Notes: generated by a model not told the origin, from the sequence alone. DNA of 46,139 bases from Promethearchaeati archaeon (GCA_013166775.1 JABLTJ010000029.1:1-46139), one strand, 5' to 3'; shown: positions 1 through 8,045, counted from the stretch's first letter. Numbers and translations are program-made.

Positions 1-34
1 ATTGTGCAGGCGTTAAAGAAAGCGAATCCTGAAC

Positions 35-754
35 TTGCTGAATTTAGCTGGGAAATTCAGGCGGCACAAAGCAGGGTCAACCTCATCAATTGGCCATGTC
101 AAGTATCCAGACACTAAGTTTGAGGTCTTCTTCGGTAATAGTTTTGATTTTGGTATATCATCTCTCGTAAATCTAGCTAATCTGGATGGAGAAATGAAAT
201 GGATAAAAGGTCCATCAAAATATACCTTTCTAGCATTAAAGAAGTTAGCAACAGTTAAACAGAGAAAGGGAACAATCATTCTAGATGATGGAGAACCAAT
301 GGATTTCAAATTAATGCTAATAGCAATTGGAATAGGCAAATCTCTAGGTGGTGGAATGTTATCTTGTGTACACGCTCATCCCCAAAATGATTTCTTTGAT
401 GTAATGATCTCCAAGGATATGACTAAGTTCCAAACCCTTCTTGGAATTCAAAAAATCTTCAAAGGAGAGCATTTGAACCTTAAAGGTGTTCGTTACAAAT
501 ATGCTAAGAAGGTGGAAGTCGAATTGGAAAGCCCAATTGGAATGGAACATGATGGAGAGATCTATGAAGGCGATGTAAGTGCTCATGTTATTGTTGAACA
601 CATGCCTCAGGCTTACAATATTCTATATAATACTGAACATCCATCAATGTACTGGTTAACTGAGGAAGAACTTGCTGCAGGTAAGAAAGCAGATGGTAAA
701 ACAACTAAGGGAATGACTCATTGGGATGGACGTACCTGGATGGAAAAGAATTAA
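35..754 (+). CDS. YegS/diacylglycerol-kinase-family lipid kinase, C-terminal part (5' incomplete)
   Basis: The protein matches the C-terminal lipid-binding beta-sandwich domain of the YegS/DgkB/LCB5 lipid kinase family, which phosphorylates diacylglycerol, sphingoid bases or archaeal isoprenoid lipids at the membrane. Visible hallmarks are FFGNSFDFGIS (the family's 'N..S.G' strand), GGGM followed by HPQNDFFDVMI, and the near-terminal EHDGEIYEGD (the family's 'DGE' motif). The N-terminal nucleotide-binding domain with its GGDGT motif is missing, because the window begins here or because of damage. The TTG at 35 is only the first start in this frame; a stop (14-16) lies just upstream. Frame 1 is open from base 1 to about 115 and reads protein-like, so a frameshift or assembly-edge error near 60-80 is likely. 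The family call is firm; the 5' end is not. Confidence 0.75.
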   Translation: MLNLAGKFRRHKAGSTSSIGHVKYPDTKFEVFFGNSFDFGISSLVNLANLDGEMKWIKGPSKYTFLALKKLATVKQRKGTIILDDGEPMDFKLMLIAIGIGKSLGGGMLSCVHAHPQNDFFDVMISKDMTKFQTLLGIQKIFKGEHLNLKGVRYKYAKKVEVELESPIGMEHDGEIYEGDVSAHVIVEHMPQAYNILYNTEHPSMYWLTEEELAAGKKADGKTTKGMTHWDGRTWMEKN

Positions 755-807
755 TTTTTTTTCTTCTCTCTAAATCTTTCATACAATCTAGAATTTCAAA
801 ATTAATT

Positions 808-841
808 TGTAAAATAAAAAAAAACCCTTGGTTAAACCAAG
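808..841 (-). terminator. Hairpin plus T-run after the winged-helix gene
   Basis: Bases 827-841 are a perfect inverted repeat (CTTGGTT, one spacer base, AACCAAG) that overlaps the stop codon of the minus-strand regulator gene. On the minus strand it is followed at once by GGG and a run of nine T, then more T-rich sequence. Archaeal polymerases stop on T tracts, so this should end the membrane-protein/regulator transcript. It lies between convergent genes. Confidence 0.6.
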
Positions 842-1149
842 AATTTCTTCATTTTTTCCCTGTACTCTTCGAATGCTTTTCTTCCATCGTTGGTTAGGCT
901 TGCTAATGTATGTGTTTTCTTTCTAACAATCTTCTTTTCTACTTTTACATACCCAACATTCTCTAATTTAGTTATGTGAGAGGAAAGATTTCCCCACGTT
1001 AGGTCTGTTTCTGCTCTTAGGAAAAGAAAATCTGCTTTCTCTAAAACATACAAATATGACATTATTAATAATCTAGCTGGTTCATGGATTACTTTGTCGA
1101 TTGTACCTAAATCTTTAAGAGATTCACCAATTTTCTTTTCATCTACCAT
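832..1149 (-). CDS. Winged-helix (HTH_34/MarR-like) transcriptional regulator
   Basis: A small regulator of about 105 residues with a winged helix-turn-helix. After 'EPARLLIMSYLYVL' comes a helix-turn-helix core around TWGNLSSHITKLENVGYVKV, then a wing (KKIVRKKTHTLASLT) and the C-terminal dimer helix TNDGRKAFEEYREKMKKF. This layout is that of the archaeal HTH_34/MarR-like family. An upstream in-frame ATG exists at 1167, but GGAGGAG (1165-1159) sits 9 nt before the ATG at 1149, so 1149 is chosen. The gene overlaps the end of the upstream membrane protein gene by 11 nt, so the two are translationally coupled. The family often regulates its own operon, and the palindrome at 1836-1852 is a candidate binding site. 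The ligand is unknown. Confidence 0.85.
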   Translation of the reverse strand: MVDEKKIGESLKDLGTIDKVIHEPARLLIMSYLYVLEKADFLFLRAETDLTWGNLSSHITKLENVGYVKVEKKIVRKKTHTLASLTNDGRKAFEEYREKMKKFLV

Positions 1150-1795
1150 CTGCGTTCTCTCCTCCATTTATTGGATACTTCCTGAGGAAAAAGATCAGAT
1201 AGAGTATACCTATTCCCAGAATGATAACTCCAGTTATAATCAAAGGTATTCCGCTGTATTGACGATAATCTAATGTGTGTAATTGTTCATTCACAAACAG
1301 TCCAATTCCCATAAGTATTCCATTGATAATTATTCGGGAATATTTTAGGAAATAAGCTAAAATACTGAAAATAACAATAGGAATTAATCCAAATATTATT
1401 CCAACTCCATAGCTTAACCCATTAAAGGTCAATACCCCAGTAACTGTCAATATTACTGCTAAGATTGTCAGTAGTACCATAGCTGCTGTTACAATTGCTA
1501 AAGCTATTATTCTTGGTTGTTTTTTCCTTCTTAGCTTTACAATTCCAACTCTTGTAAGAGTGAAATACCTTTTTCCAAGTAAGAATGATATGAAACCTAT
1601 AACAAATAGTAAAGGACCTAGCAGTGAGTTCATTGGATTTGGTAAGAAATCATAAACATACGTCCCAATACCAAATGCAATCCATGTAAAACCAAGACAT
1701 AGATCCCATAATCCGTCCTGGAAATAGAGTAAGAAGGTTTTCCTTTCCAATTTATCTAAATCAATAACTGAGTTCATTTCGTTATTATGTGTCAT
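1139..1795 (-). CDS. Multi-spanning membrane protein paired with a winged-helix regulator
   Basis: I do not recognise a named family. The protein has about 218 residues and six hydrophobic segments: roughly residues 28-45 and 50-68 of the short form, then two after the basic loop LRRKKQPR, one around IINGILMGIGLFV, and a last one ending in FFLRKYP. The start is placed at the ATG at 1795, giving MTHNNEM; the longer frame to 1849 runs into the promoter. A TATA-like TTTATATT (minus strand, about 1833-1826) lies about 30 nt upstream, which fits a leaderless or short-leader start. It is co-transcribed with the winged-helix gene at 832-1149. Membrane-protein plus HTH pairs commonly work as stress or efflux sensor systems; that role is inference here. 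Confidence 0.75.
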   Translation of the reverse strand: MTHNNEMNSVIDLDKLERKTFLLYFQDGLWDLCLGFTWIAFGIGTYVYDFLPNPMNSLLGPLLFVIGFISFLLGKRYFTLTRVGIVKLRRKKQPRIIALAIVTAAMVLLTILAVILTVTGVLTFNGLSYGVGIIFGLIPIVIFSILAYFLKYSRIIINGILMGIGLFVNEQLHTLDYRQYSGIPLIITGVIILGIGILYLIFFLRKYPINGGENADGR

Positions 1796-1824
1796 TTTTA
1801 TCTCTATGTATACAAAGCACTTTA

Positions 1825-1852
1825 CAATATAAAAGACTTTGCATTGCAAAGT
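1825..1852. promoter_or_regulatory. Shared divergent promoter with a 17-bp palindrome (operator candidate)
   Basis: Bases 1836-1852 form a perfect 17-bp inverted repeat (ACTTTGCA, T, TGCAAAGT). On the minus strand it lies directly upstream of a TATA-like box (about 1833-1826) serving the membrane-protein/regulator operon that starts at 1795. On the plus strand TATAAAAG (1828-1835) lies 23-30 nt before an ATG at 1858, so the palindrome would cover the transcription start there. CACTTT (1819-1824) also pairs with AAAGTG (1848-1853). It is a natural autoregulation site for the winged-helix protein; binding is inferred. Confidence 0.55.
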
Positions 1853-1857
1853 GTTTT

Positions 1858-2001
1858 ATGTCTCAAAGCCATCTATTTGCTTGCTGTCTTCTTTTGTGGG
1901 TATATTTTCTGTTTAAATTCAAACAAAGCGGGAGAAAAGAAATCTTAAAAGATGTTTCAGAGACTGATGAAGTACTTATTGTTCCATCTGTTAAAGAGTA
2001 A
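1858..2001 (+). CDS. Possible 47-residue single-span membrane microprotein
   Basis: The frame begins MSQSHLF, continues with a hydrophobic, aromatic segment of about 16 residues (ACCLLLWVYFLFKF) and ends with a charged tail finishing in VIVPSVKE-like sequence. It has no recognisable family. Its support is a TATAAAAG box at the spacing typical of archaeal leaderless genes, and the protein-like composition of the tail. It is divergent from the membrane-protein/regulator operon and shares its promoter and palindrome. At this length it may still be a chance frame, so confidence is low. Confidence 0.3.
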   Translation: MSQSHLFACCLLLWVYFLFKFKQSGRKEILKDVSETDEVLIVPSVKE

Positions 2002-2052
2002 CATTCGCTTCAATCTCAATCTGAAATTAAAAAATATTTGATTTTAATGGTT

Positions 2053-3474
2053 CTACCATCCAACAGCAATTAAAAACATCGAGTATCCTATACTCAAGAT
2101 ACCAAAAGCTAGAGTCAGAGGCAACATTTTTACTATATATTGGAGGAATGAGATTTTATCTCCTTCTCTATTTAGAATCTCTAAAGCCATGAGGATAGTA
2201 ATTGATCCTAGTGGAGTAAGAGCTCCACCGATGTTACCAGATAAAACAAATCCTATCCATAAACCTGTTGCAATCCCTACTGGTAAGGTTTTGAAGATAT
2301 AGGAGAAGATTAAAGCTGCTGATGACCCATTTAGAAAACCCGTTATAGGTAATCCGATCGCTCCGATTATTAGTGCAACTAAAATTTGTCCTCTTACAGT
2401 TGGTGTTCCTGTTCCTAGAACACTTGTTAGTATCTCGGTTAATGGGGCTAGTGCGCCTGAAGCTGTAAGAATACCCATCAGTACAAACAGTGCAACGAAG
2501 AAAACTATCATCTCCCATTCAACACCATCTTCAAGAAAGTGTTTCAAATCAGTTCTAAATAGGAATACTCCAAAGATAGCTGCAATTAACGCTACCAATG
2601 CTACATCGATGGGATTATTCTCAATACTAGTAAGAAGGAATCCAACAAACAATACTCCCAAAAGGATTATTGATTTCCAGATGTTCTTCCTCTCTTCAAT
2701 ACCTGACCAAGGATTGATTCTTCCTAATTGTTCTTTTTTCTCATCTGAAACTTCTATTAGTATATCCTTTCTGAACATGAAGAAGAAATAAGCTGTTGCA
2801 ATGCCAAAGAAGAATATAGCAACTGGAAACATATACACCATAAAGGATAAAAAGTTAACAGGCTTGGTTGCTGCATGAGCTGAATTAGCATAAAGGTTGT
2901 AGAAGATAATATTTGGAAGTGAAGAGACGGGAGTAGGTAATCCACCGATGATCGTGTTTATCCCAACAAATAGAACGAATGGTCTTGGATTGAGATCCAA
3001 TTGCTTTGTTATTACTACTGTTAATGAACCCAATAAGATTATAGCAGAGAGATTATCAAAGAACATTGAAACAAAAAATGTCAATCCTCCAAGAGCTATA
3101 ATTAGTTTTCTTGGATCTCCTTTAGTTAGCTTAACAATAGAAAGTGAAATAAAATCAAAGAAACCAGCTCCTTTAGTCAAAGCTACAATGATGCTTACAG
3201 CAAATATAATTACGATTGCTTCTACATTTATCGTTTTAGCTAATGCTTCCAGGAAACTCTCTGGAACATGTTCATATCCCATATTGTTTTCAAAACCTGT
3301 TTTCCAATCACTAAAAACAATTAAATAAAAAACAGCAACAATTATCGCTCCAGTAACTGTGATTTTTGTTGCATCAATTCCCTCTTTCATTAATAATAGG
3401 ATGGTTCCTAGGACGATTAGTACAATAATTATCATAGCAATTATGTCCAAATCTGGATTTTGTATTAAGCCCAC
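2053..3474 (-). CDS. ArsB/NhaD (P-protein-like) superfamily permease
   Basis: A polytopic inner-membrane transporter of 473 residues with 11-12 hydrophobic segments, in the ion transporter superfamily that includes ArsB, NhaD and the P protein. Two inverted half-repeats are visible. The first carries SMFFDNLSAIILLG, the equivalent of the family's 'DNLTT' motif, and GGLPTPVSSLPN in the position of the family's GG-x-PPN loop. The second carries GFLNGSSAAL and GNIGGALTPLGS. Likely substrates are sodium/proton exchange or an oxyanion or carboxylate; the sequence does not decide which. No arsenic genes are adjacent. The upstream co-oriented gene encodes a universal-stress-protein-domain protein with a charged tail, and USP domains often regulate transporters in cis or trans. 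Two inverted repeats lie in the 129-nt gap between the genes. Confidence 0.85.
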   Translation of the reverse strand: MGLIQNPDLDIIAMIIIVLIVLGTILLLMKEGIDATKITVTGAIIVAVFYLIVFSDWKTGFENNMGYEHVPESFLEALAKTINVEAIVIIFAVSIIVALTKGAGFFDFISLSIVKLTKGDPRKLIIALGGLTFFVSMFFDNLSAIILLGSLTVVITKQLDLNPRPFVLFVGINTIIGGLPTPVSSLPNIIFYNLYANSAHAATKPVNFLSFMVYMFPVAIFFFGIATAYFFFMFRKDILIEVSDEKKEQLGRINPWSGIEERKNIWKSIILLGVLFVGFLLTSIENNPIDVALVALIAAIFGVFLFRTDLKHFLEDGVEWEMIVFFVALFVLMGILTASGALAPLTEILTSVLGTGTPTVRGQILVALIIGAIGLPITGFLNGSSAALIFSYIFKTLPVGIATGLWIGFVLSGNIGGALTPLGSITILMALEILNREGDKISFLQYIVKMLPLTLAFGILSIGYSMFLIAVGW

Positions 3475-3507
3475 TTAACCACCTATTTACTGCACTATTA
3501 TTTCTTT

Positions 3508-3561
3508 GATTTTTTTGCGAAATCAAGTTAATCACTTGAATTTCTCTAGGGTTTTACCCTA
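3508..3561. repeat. Three short inverted repeats in the gap between the stress-protein and permease genes
   Basis: The 129-nt gap holds TAGGGT-TTT-ACCCTA (3547-3561, perfect 6-bp arms), TCAAGT (3523-3528) with ACTTGA (3534-3539), and GATTT (3508-3512) with AAATC (3520-3524). On the minus strand the order is the hairpin at 3547-3561 first, then the others, then the permease start. They could be an RNA-processing site, an attenuator or operators that set a different expression level for the two genes. Confidence 0.4.
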
Positions 3562-3603
3562 AAGAATCTTGTTAGCTTATTCTATCATTCTAAGTAAATT
3601 AAG

Positions 3604-5268
3604 CTATTCAAATTCCATTCTGGAAACTTCTTCTTCTTCCTCTTCTTCTTCTTCAGTTACTTCTTCTTTCTTCTCTTCAGGAATCTCCTCTTTTATCTCT
3701 TCGATGACTTTTTCCTTTAGTTCTTTCTTAGGCTCTTTGAGATCCTTTTTGAGTTCGTATTTTATTTCTTCTTTAATCTCTTCTTTGATTTCTTCAAGGA
3801 TTGAATCCTTCAGTTCTTCCATGCTTTCCTCTTTTTTGAGTTCTTTAGAAACCTCTTTCTTTACTTCTTTCTTGGGTTCATCTTTGATCTCTTTCTTCAC
3901 TTCTTTCTTTATCTCTTCAATAACTTCATCTTTGACTTCTTCTTTAATTTCATCTATATCATTCATTTCTACTTCCTCCTCTTTCTCCTCTACTGTTTCT
4001 TTTTCCTCTTCTTTTCCTTTTTCCAGAATTTTTTCCTTCTTTTCTTCTTTGATTTCCTCTTTCTTTTCCTTCTTTTCTTCTTTACCGAGTATGTCCTTTT
4101 TTATTTCTTCTTTTATAGTTTCTTTCATCTCTTCATCAATAACAATCTTTTCTTCTTCCTCTTCCTTTTTCTCATCAGGATCTACTTCAATTTCTTCTTC
4201 CTCATCTCCTTCAGCAATTGCTTTCTCTTCTTCTTTGATTTCCTTTTTTAGGGTGATTTTACGTTTTGCTATAACTATTGGTACAGCTATCTCTGAATCT
4301 TCTAAGAGATCTACAAAAAACCCGTAAAGACTTGAATGTTTAGTTGGCATATATATCATTAATACACCAACATCCTTGCCAAATGTTACTAATTCTTCTT
4401 TGAAAACTTCGACCTGATTTGTTGCAATTAGATGAAAATCAACATAACGAGATGCTTCCTTAAAGACTTGTAGATTAGCTCTTTCAAATCTTTCAAGCTC
4501 TTCTCTGTTTTTATCGATTAGTGCTTCTAATTCCTCTTTTGATTTATCTTCATGATGACTTGGATCTATGTTAATAAGGCAATGAATTTCTCCTTTCTTA
4601 AGAGTGAATTTAAGAGCTTTGGAAACTAAATAACTTATTTGGGTACTGCTACTAAAGAATATACAAGTATTCTTCCACAGGAGATCAATATTTACTTTTT
4701 CACTCTGAACCAACATTATTGGTATATCCTTAACGTCCTCTACTAGATACTCAAAGATATCTCCCATCAAACTAACCTTAGCTTCGTCTTCTTCTTCTTC
4801 CTCTATACTAGCTTTAATTTCTTTTATACCAATAAATGATGAAGGAACAATGATAATGTCGTATTCATTTGATTTCAAGACGTTACTCAGGATAGTTTTT
4901 AGCATTTCAACGTTTTCTACAACTTGCCCTTTTATTTCGAAATCTTCACTTCGAAGATGTTCATAAGCAAATGCTAAAGCATCCTCGTAGCTTTTCTTTG
5001 ATATATTAGCGATTTCAGTATCTTGCTCAGTGTAAAAGCAAATAACATCTATTTTAGAACCAAAATGACGGTTCAGTTCTCCAGCAAGCAATACTGCAGT
5101 TCTAGATTTAGCTGTACCATTTATTATTACCAGAGCTTTCTCTATTTTTGAAGGTTCTGGATTAACAGAAGGAAGCAATTCAGTGAACTTCTGAAGTGTT
5201 TTTTCCAATTGAGCCTTCTGTTTATCTCTATCTTGAATGCTCATTACAATCTCTTCGAATCTTTTCAT
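3604..5268 (-). CDS. Tandem universal-stress-protein-like domains with a long Glu/Lys-rich tail
   Basis: Residues about 43-190 form one UspA-like alpha/beta domain (KALVIINGTAKSRTAVLLAGELNRHFG, IDVICFYTE, DIIIVPSSF, IPIMLVQSE). Residues about 195-335 form a second, more divergent one (NTCIFFSSSTQISYLVSKALKF, HCLINIDPS, GVLMIYMPTK, VPIVIAKRK). The usual ATP-binding G-2x-G-9x-G(S/T) signature is not evident, so nucleotide binding is doubtful. From about residue 336 to 554 the chain is almost wholly E, K, I, V and D in heptad-like blocks such as KEEIKEEIKEEIKYEL, as in a charged single alpha helix, coiled coil or disordered spacer. The start at 5268 has a TATA-like ATATTTAT about 25 nt upstream. 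It is the first gene of a probable two-gene unit with the downstream permease (2053-3474), which suggests cytosolic control or scaffolding of that transporter. The partner is inferred. Confidence 0.8.
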   Translation of the reverse strand: MKRFEEIVMSIQDRDKQKAQLEKTLQKFTELLPSVNPEPSKIEKALVIINGTAKSRTAVLLAGELNRHFGSKIDVICFYTEQDTEIANISKKSYEDALAFAYEHLRSEDFEIKGQVVENVEMLKTILSNVLKSNEYDIIIVPSSFIGIKEIKASIEEEEEDEAKVSLMGDIFEYLVEDVKDIPIMLVQSEKVNIDLLWKNTCIFFSSSTQISYLVSKALKFTLKKGEIHCLINIDPSHHEDKSKEELEALIDKNREELERFERANLQVFKEASRYVDFHLIATNQVEVFKEELVTFGKDVGVLMIYMPTKHSSLYGFFVDLLEDSEIAVPIVIAKRKITLKKEIKEEEKAIAEGDEEEEIEVDPDEKKEEEEEKIVIDEEMKETIKEEIKKDILGKEEKKEKKEEIKEEKKEKILEKGKEEEKETVEEKEEEVEMNDIDEIKEEVKDEVIEEIKKEVKKEIKDEPKKEVKKEVSKELKKEESMEELKDSILEEIKEEIKEEIKYELKKDLKEPKKELKEKVIEEIKEEIPEEKKEEVTEEEEEEEEEVSRMEFE

Positions 5269-5452
5269 AAAAAAACTTTCCCATAAATATCAAGTAGAAG
5301 AAACTATTCTAAAAGTCTGTGCTTAATGAATTAGACATTCTAGGGGAAAATCAATCCTTAAATGTCTTATTATTTACACAAAATTAAGGAATAAATACTT
5401 TATTTTGAAAATCAACAAAGTTTATAGTGCAGTAAGAAAAAAAAACATTATA

Positions 5453-5962
5453 ATGGATATACCTTCGAAATATAAAGAAATAGATGTTTTCAAAGAAGGA
5501 ATACTATTGGGATTGTTCTTCATTTTAATTGGTATATTATTCATTGTCGTACATACTTTCATTCCAATAAACTGGCTGAGTGTATTCGCTGTAATATTCT
5601 TTGCATTAGGATTTGTAATTCTCTTTATGTCTACTTTCATTCCTTATTTGAGTAGAAGACAAAGTAATATTCTATTATTTACTTGGAATGAAATGGTATA
5701 TCTATTTCTTGGATTGCCATTAGTATCAATTTGTCTATTGATACTTCCCGTTTCCATCTATATCCTATTCTTTTCTGGTGATGTAAGTATTGTAGGAATG
5801 TTTTGTTTATATTTTGTTTTAGCTCTACAACTATCATCATTGATTTACACAGGAGTTACAATTTGGTTACATAGAAGGTCCAGTGGTCATCCAATTTCTA
5901 CTAAAATCGATAAAGGATCAATTGAACAATTTCTCTATAAATTACCCTCAGTAGAGGACTAA
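5453..5962 (+). CDS. Small four-span membrane protein of unknown function
   Basis: The protein has 169 residues and four hydrophobic segments (about residues 16-36, 43-63, 79-105 and 110-135) and ends in a soluble basic tail, LHRRSSGHPISTKIDKGSIEQ. I do not recognise the family. An in-frame TTG exists at 5405, but the ATG at 5453 is preferred: TTTATAG at 5421-5427 lies 26-32 nt upstream, the spacing of an archaeal leaderless start. It is divergent from the stress-protein gene and 69 nt before the aminotransferase, which has its own ribosome binding site. Confidence 0.6.
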   Translation: MDIPSKYKEIDVFKEGILLGLFFILIGILFIVVHTFIPINWLSVFAVIFFALGFVILFMSTFIPYLSRRQSNILLFTWNEMVYLFLGLPLVSICLLILPVSIYILFFSGDVSIVGMFCLYFVLALQLSSLIYTGVTIWLHRRSSGHPISTKIDKGSIEQFLYKLPSVED

Positions 5963-6031
5963 AAATTCATGCTTTGACAGTAACGTTTTTTTATGTATCA
6001 ATTTAAGATTGATTGATATTAAGGTGATATA

Positions 6032-7111
6032 ATGCACAAAAAATTGTTTATTCCTGGACCAACCGAAGTAGGTGATGATGTCCTAAAAGCGCAAGCCAGG
6101 TATATGATTGGACATAGAAGTCAAGATTTTACTGATTTATATGACAGCATACTTACTCAATTGCGAGAATTATTCAAGACAGATCAACATATTTTAGTTG
6201 TTGCAGCTTCTGGTACAATATTCATGGATATTACAGCTAGAAACTTAATACGATCTGGAAAGAAAGCCCTTTGTTGTGTCAATGGCTCTTTCTCCTCTAG
6301 AATGTATGATGCAGTAGTAGGAAGTGAAAAAGAAGCTGATAGGCTAGATGTTGAATGGGGAAAGGCTGTAAAACCTGAAATGATTAAAGAGAAACTAGAA
6401 AAAAGCAAATATGATGTAATCACAATCTGTTACAATGAAACAAGTACAGGTGTAAAAGCTCATCTCAAAGAAATTGCTGATGTCTTAAAAGATTATCCTG
6501 AGACTCTTCTAGCTGTTGATGCAGTCTCTTCAATGGGAGGAGATTTGCTTTATCCTGAAGAAATGGGAACAGATCTTGTTTTTGCTTCATCTCAGAAATG
6601 TTTTGCTTTACCACCTGGTTTAGCAGTAGGAGTAGTGTCTCAAAAAGCTCTAGACAGAGCTAATGAAGTAAAAGGTAGAGGACTCTATACAGACCTAGTA
6701 GCAATACTAGGGTACTACGAAAAGAAGAAACAAACACCCTCTACACCTGCAATCTCACTTCTTTATGCTATGGATTTCCAGTTAAAGAAAATGTTGAAAG
6801 AAGGAGCAGAAGGTATATATCAAAGACACAAAGCTATGGCTGATTATACTCACAAATGGGCTTTGGATAGAGGATTCGGATTATTTGCAGAAGAAGGGTA
6901 TAGATCCATTACTGTAACTACTGTTGTTAATACTCTTGGAAAAGATGTAGGTGCTCTGAATAAAGCACTAGGAGAAAAAGGGATGATTCTAGCAAATGGG
7001 TATGGTAAGCTAAAAGATCAAACTTTTAGGATAGGACATATGGGTGATCATACTGTCGAAGATATTAAAAAACTACTGAATTGTATAGATGAAATATGGG
7101 AGCTTAAGTGA
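6032..7111 (+). CDS. Class V PLP aminotransferase (serine/alanine--glyoxylate type; probable phosphoserine or serine-pyruvate aminotransferase)
   Basis: A fold-type I, class V aminotransferase of normal length (359 residues). The N-terminus FIPGPTEVGDDV is the family signature, followed by MIGHRSQDF, the PLP phosphate loop AASGTIFMD, AVDAVSSMGG with the ring-binding Asp163, and SSQKCFALPPG with the Schiff-base Lys189. GHMGDHT near the C-terminus holds the substrate-carboxylate region. Members interconvert alanine or serine with glyoxylate or pyruvate, and archaeal members can act on 3-phosphohydroxypyruvate. The next gene, 10 nt downstream, encodes D-3-phosphoglycerate dehydrogenase, so a phosphoserine step in serine synthesis is the best reading; glyoxylate/glycine metabolism is the alternative. 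AGGTGAT lies 3-4 nt before the ATG. Confidence 0.9.
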   Translation: MHKKLFIPGPTEVGDDVLKAQARYMIGHRSQDFTDLYDSILTQLRELFKTDQHILVVAASGTIFMDITARNLIRSGKKALCCVNGSFSSRMYDAVVGSEKEADRLDVEWGKAVKPEMIKEKLEKSKYDVITICYNETSTGVKAHLKEIADVLKDYPETLLAVDAVSSMGGDLLYPEEMGTDLVFASSQKCFALPPGLAVGVVSQKALDRANEVKGRGLYTDLVAILGYYEKKKQTPSTPAISLLYAMDFQLKKMLKEGAEGIYQRHKAMADYTHKWALDRGFGLFAEEGYRSITVTTVVNTLGKDVGALNKALGEKGMILANGYGKLKDQTFRIGHMGDHTVEDIKKLLNCIDEIWELK

Positions 7112-7121
7112 GGTTTTGAAT

Positions 7122-8045
7122 ATGCCAAAAGTAATCTTAACAGATAAATTAAATGATAAAGTTATAGAAATTCTGGAGGAGGCAGGTTTTGAAGTTAAAG
7201 TCGCTTGGGATTTGCCTAAAGATGATCTTCCAAAAATAATTGGAGAGTACGATGCTGTCATAGTAAGAGGGGCAACAAAAGTTCGAGGAGATCTGTTAGA
7301 AAAAGCAGTCAATTTGAAAGTCGTAGGAAGAGCAGGAGTTGGATTGGACAACATAGATTTGGAATCTACAATGGCTCGAGGTATTAAAGTTGTAAATACT
7401 CCAGCTGCTACTACCAATTCCGTCGCTGAATTAGCTCTCACAATGGTTTTATCATCAACTCGTGATGTTGTAAAAGGAACATGTGAAATCAAAGCTAATC
7501 CTGGATCCTTTGGTTCAATGAAGAAAGAACTCTTTTCTAGAGAAATAGATGGTAAAACTTTGGGTTTAATAGGCACTGGTCGAATTGGTACCAGTTTAGC
7601 TGTCAAGTGCAAAGCTTTGGGAATGAATGTAATAGGTTTTGATAAGTATGTTACTGAAAATCCAGTCGTGGAAATGAAAGGTACAATGGAAGATGTTCTT
7701 GAGGAAGCAGATTTTATTAGTCTTCATCTACCTTTGACAGAAGATACTAAACATATGATCAATAAAGAAGTGATAGACAAGATGAAAAAAGGTGCTGTTC
7801 TAATCAATTGTGCTAGAGGAGGAATCGTTGATGAACACGCAGCACATGATGCATTGGAATCAGGACATTTAGGTTATTATTGTACAGATGTTTTTGAAGT
7901 TGAGCCACCAAGTACAGATAATCCTCTATTGCATCACGAAAATGTCATTATCAGTCCACACATTGGAGCTCAAACAGCAGAAGGAAATTACCGAGCTAGC
8001 GTTCAAGCAGCTGAAAGAGTGATAGAATCTTTCAAAGAAATATAA
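7122..8045 (+). CDS. serA: D-3-phosphoglycerate dehydrogenase, short form without ACT domain
   Basis: A D-2-hydroxyacid dehydrogenase of 307 residues. It has the NAD-binding loop GTGRIG (151-156), the catalytic trio Arg232 (CARGGIVDE), Glu261 (DVFEVEPP) and His280 (SPHIGAQT), and the substrate-loop VRGATKV near residue 48. These fit 3-phosphoglycerate dehydrogenase, the first step of the phosphorylated serine pathway; glyoxylate/hydroxypyruvate reductase is the nearest alternative. The regulatory ACT domain of bacterial SerA is absent, as in many archaeal short forms, so serine feedback through ACT is not possible. The ATG at 7122 is chosen over an upstream in-frame start because GAGGT (7110-7114) precedes it by 7 nt and it gives the family's N-terminus. 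It is coupled to the aminotransferase gene just upstream. Confidence 0.9.
   Translation: MPKVILTDKLNDKVIEILEEAGFEVKVAWDLPKDDLPKIIGEYDAVIVRGATKVRGDLLEKAVNLKVVGRAGVGLDNIDLESTMARGIKVVNTPAATTNSVAELALTMVLSSTRDVVKGTCEIKANPGSFGSMKKELFSREIDGKTLGLIGTGRIGTSLAVKCKALGMNVIGFDKYVTENPVVEMKGTMEDVLEEADFISLHLPLTEDTKHMINKEVIDKMKKGAVLINCARGGIVDEHAAHDALESGHLGYYCTDVFEVEPPSTDNPLLHHENVIISPHIGAQTAEGNYRASVQAAERVIESFKEI

Noticed and set aside
2053..3474. Arsenic resistance operon
   Set aside because: The permease superfamily includes ArsB, but there is no arsR-, arsC- or arsA-like neighbour and the DNLSA/GGLPTP motifs are closer to NhaD/P-protein forms.
3569..4327. Plus-strand serine-rich reading frame
   Set aside because: It is the antisense of the Glu/Lys-rich tail (GAA/AAA codons read as TTC/TTT/TCT/TCC), not a real protein.
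6184..6423. Minus-strand frame inside the class-V aminotransferase
   Set aside because: Shadow of the real gene with no independent motif, promoter or family.
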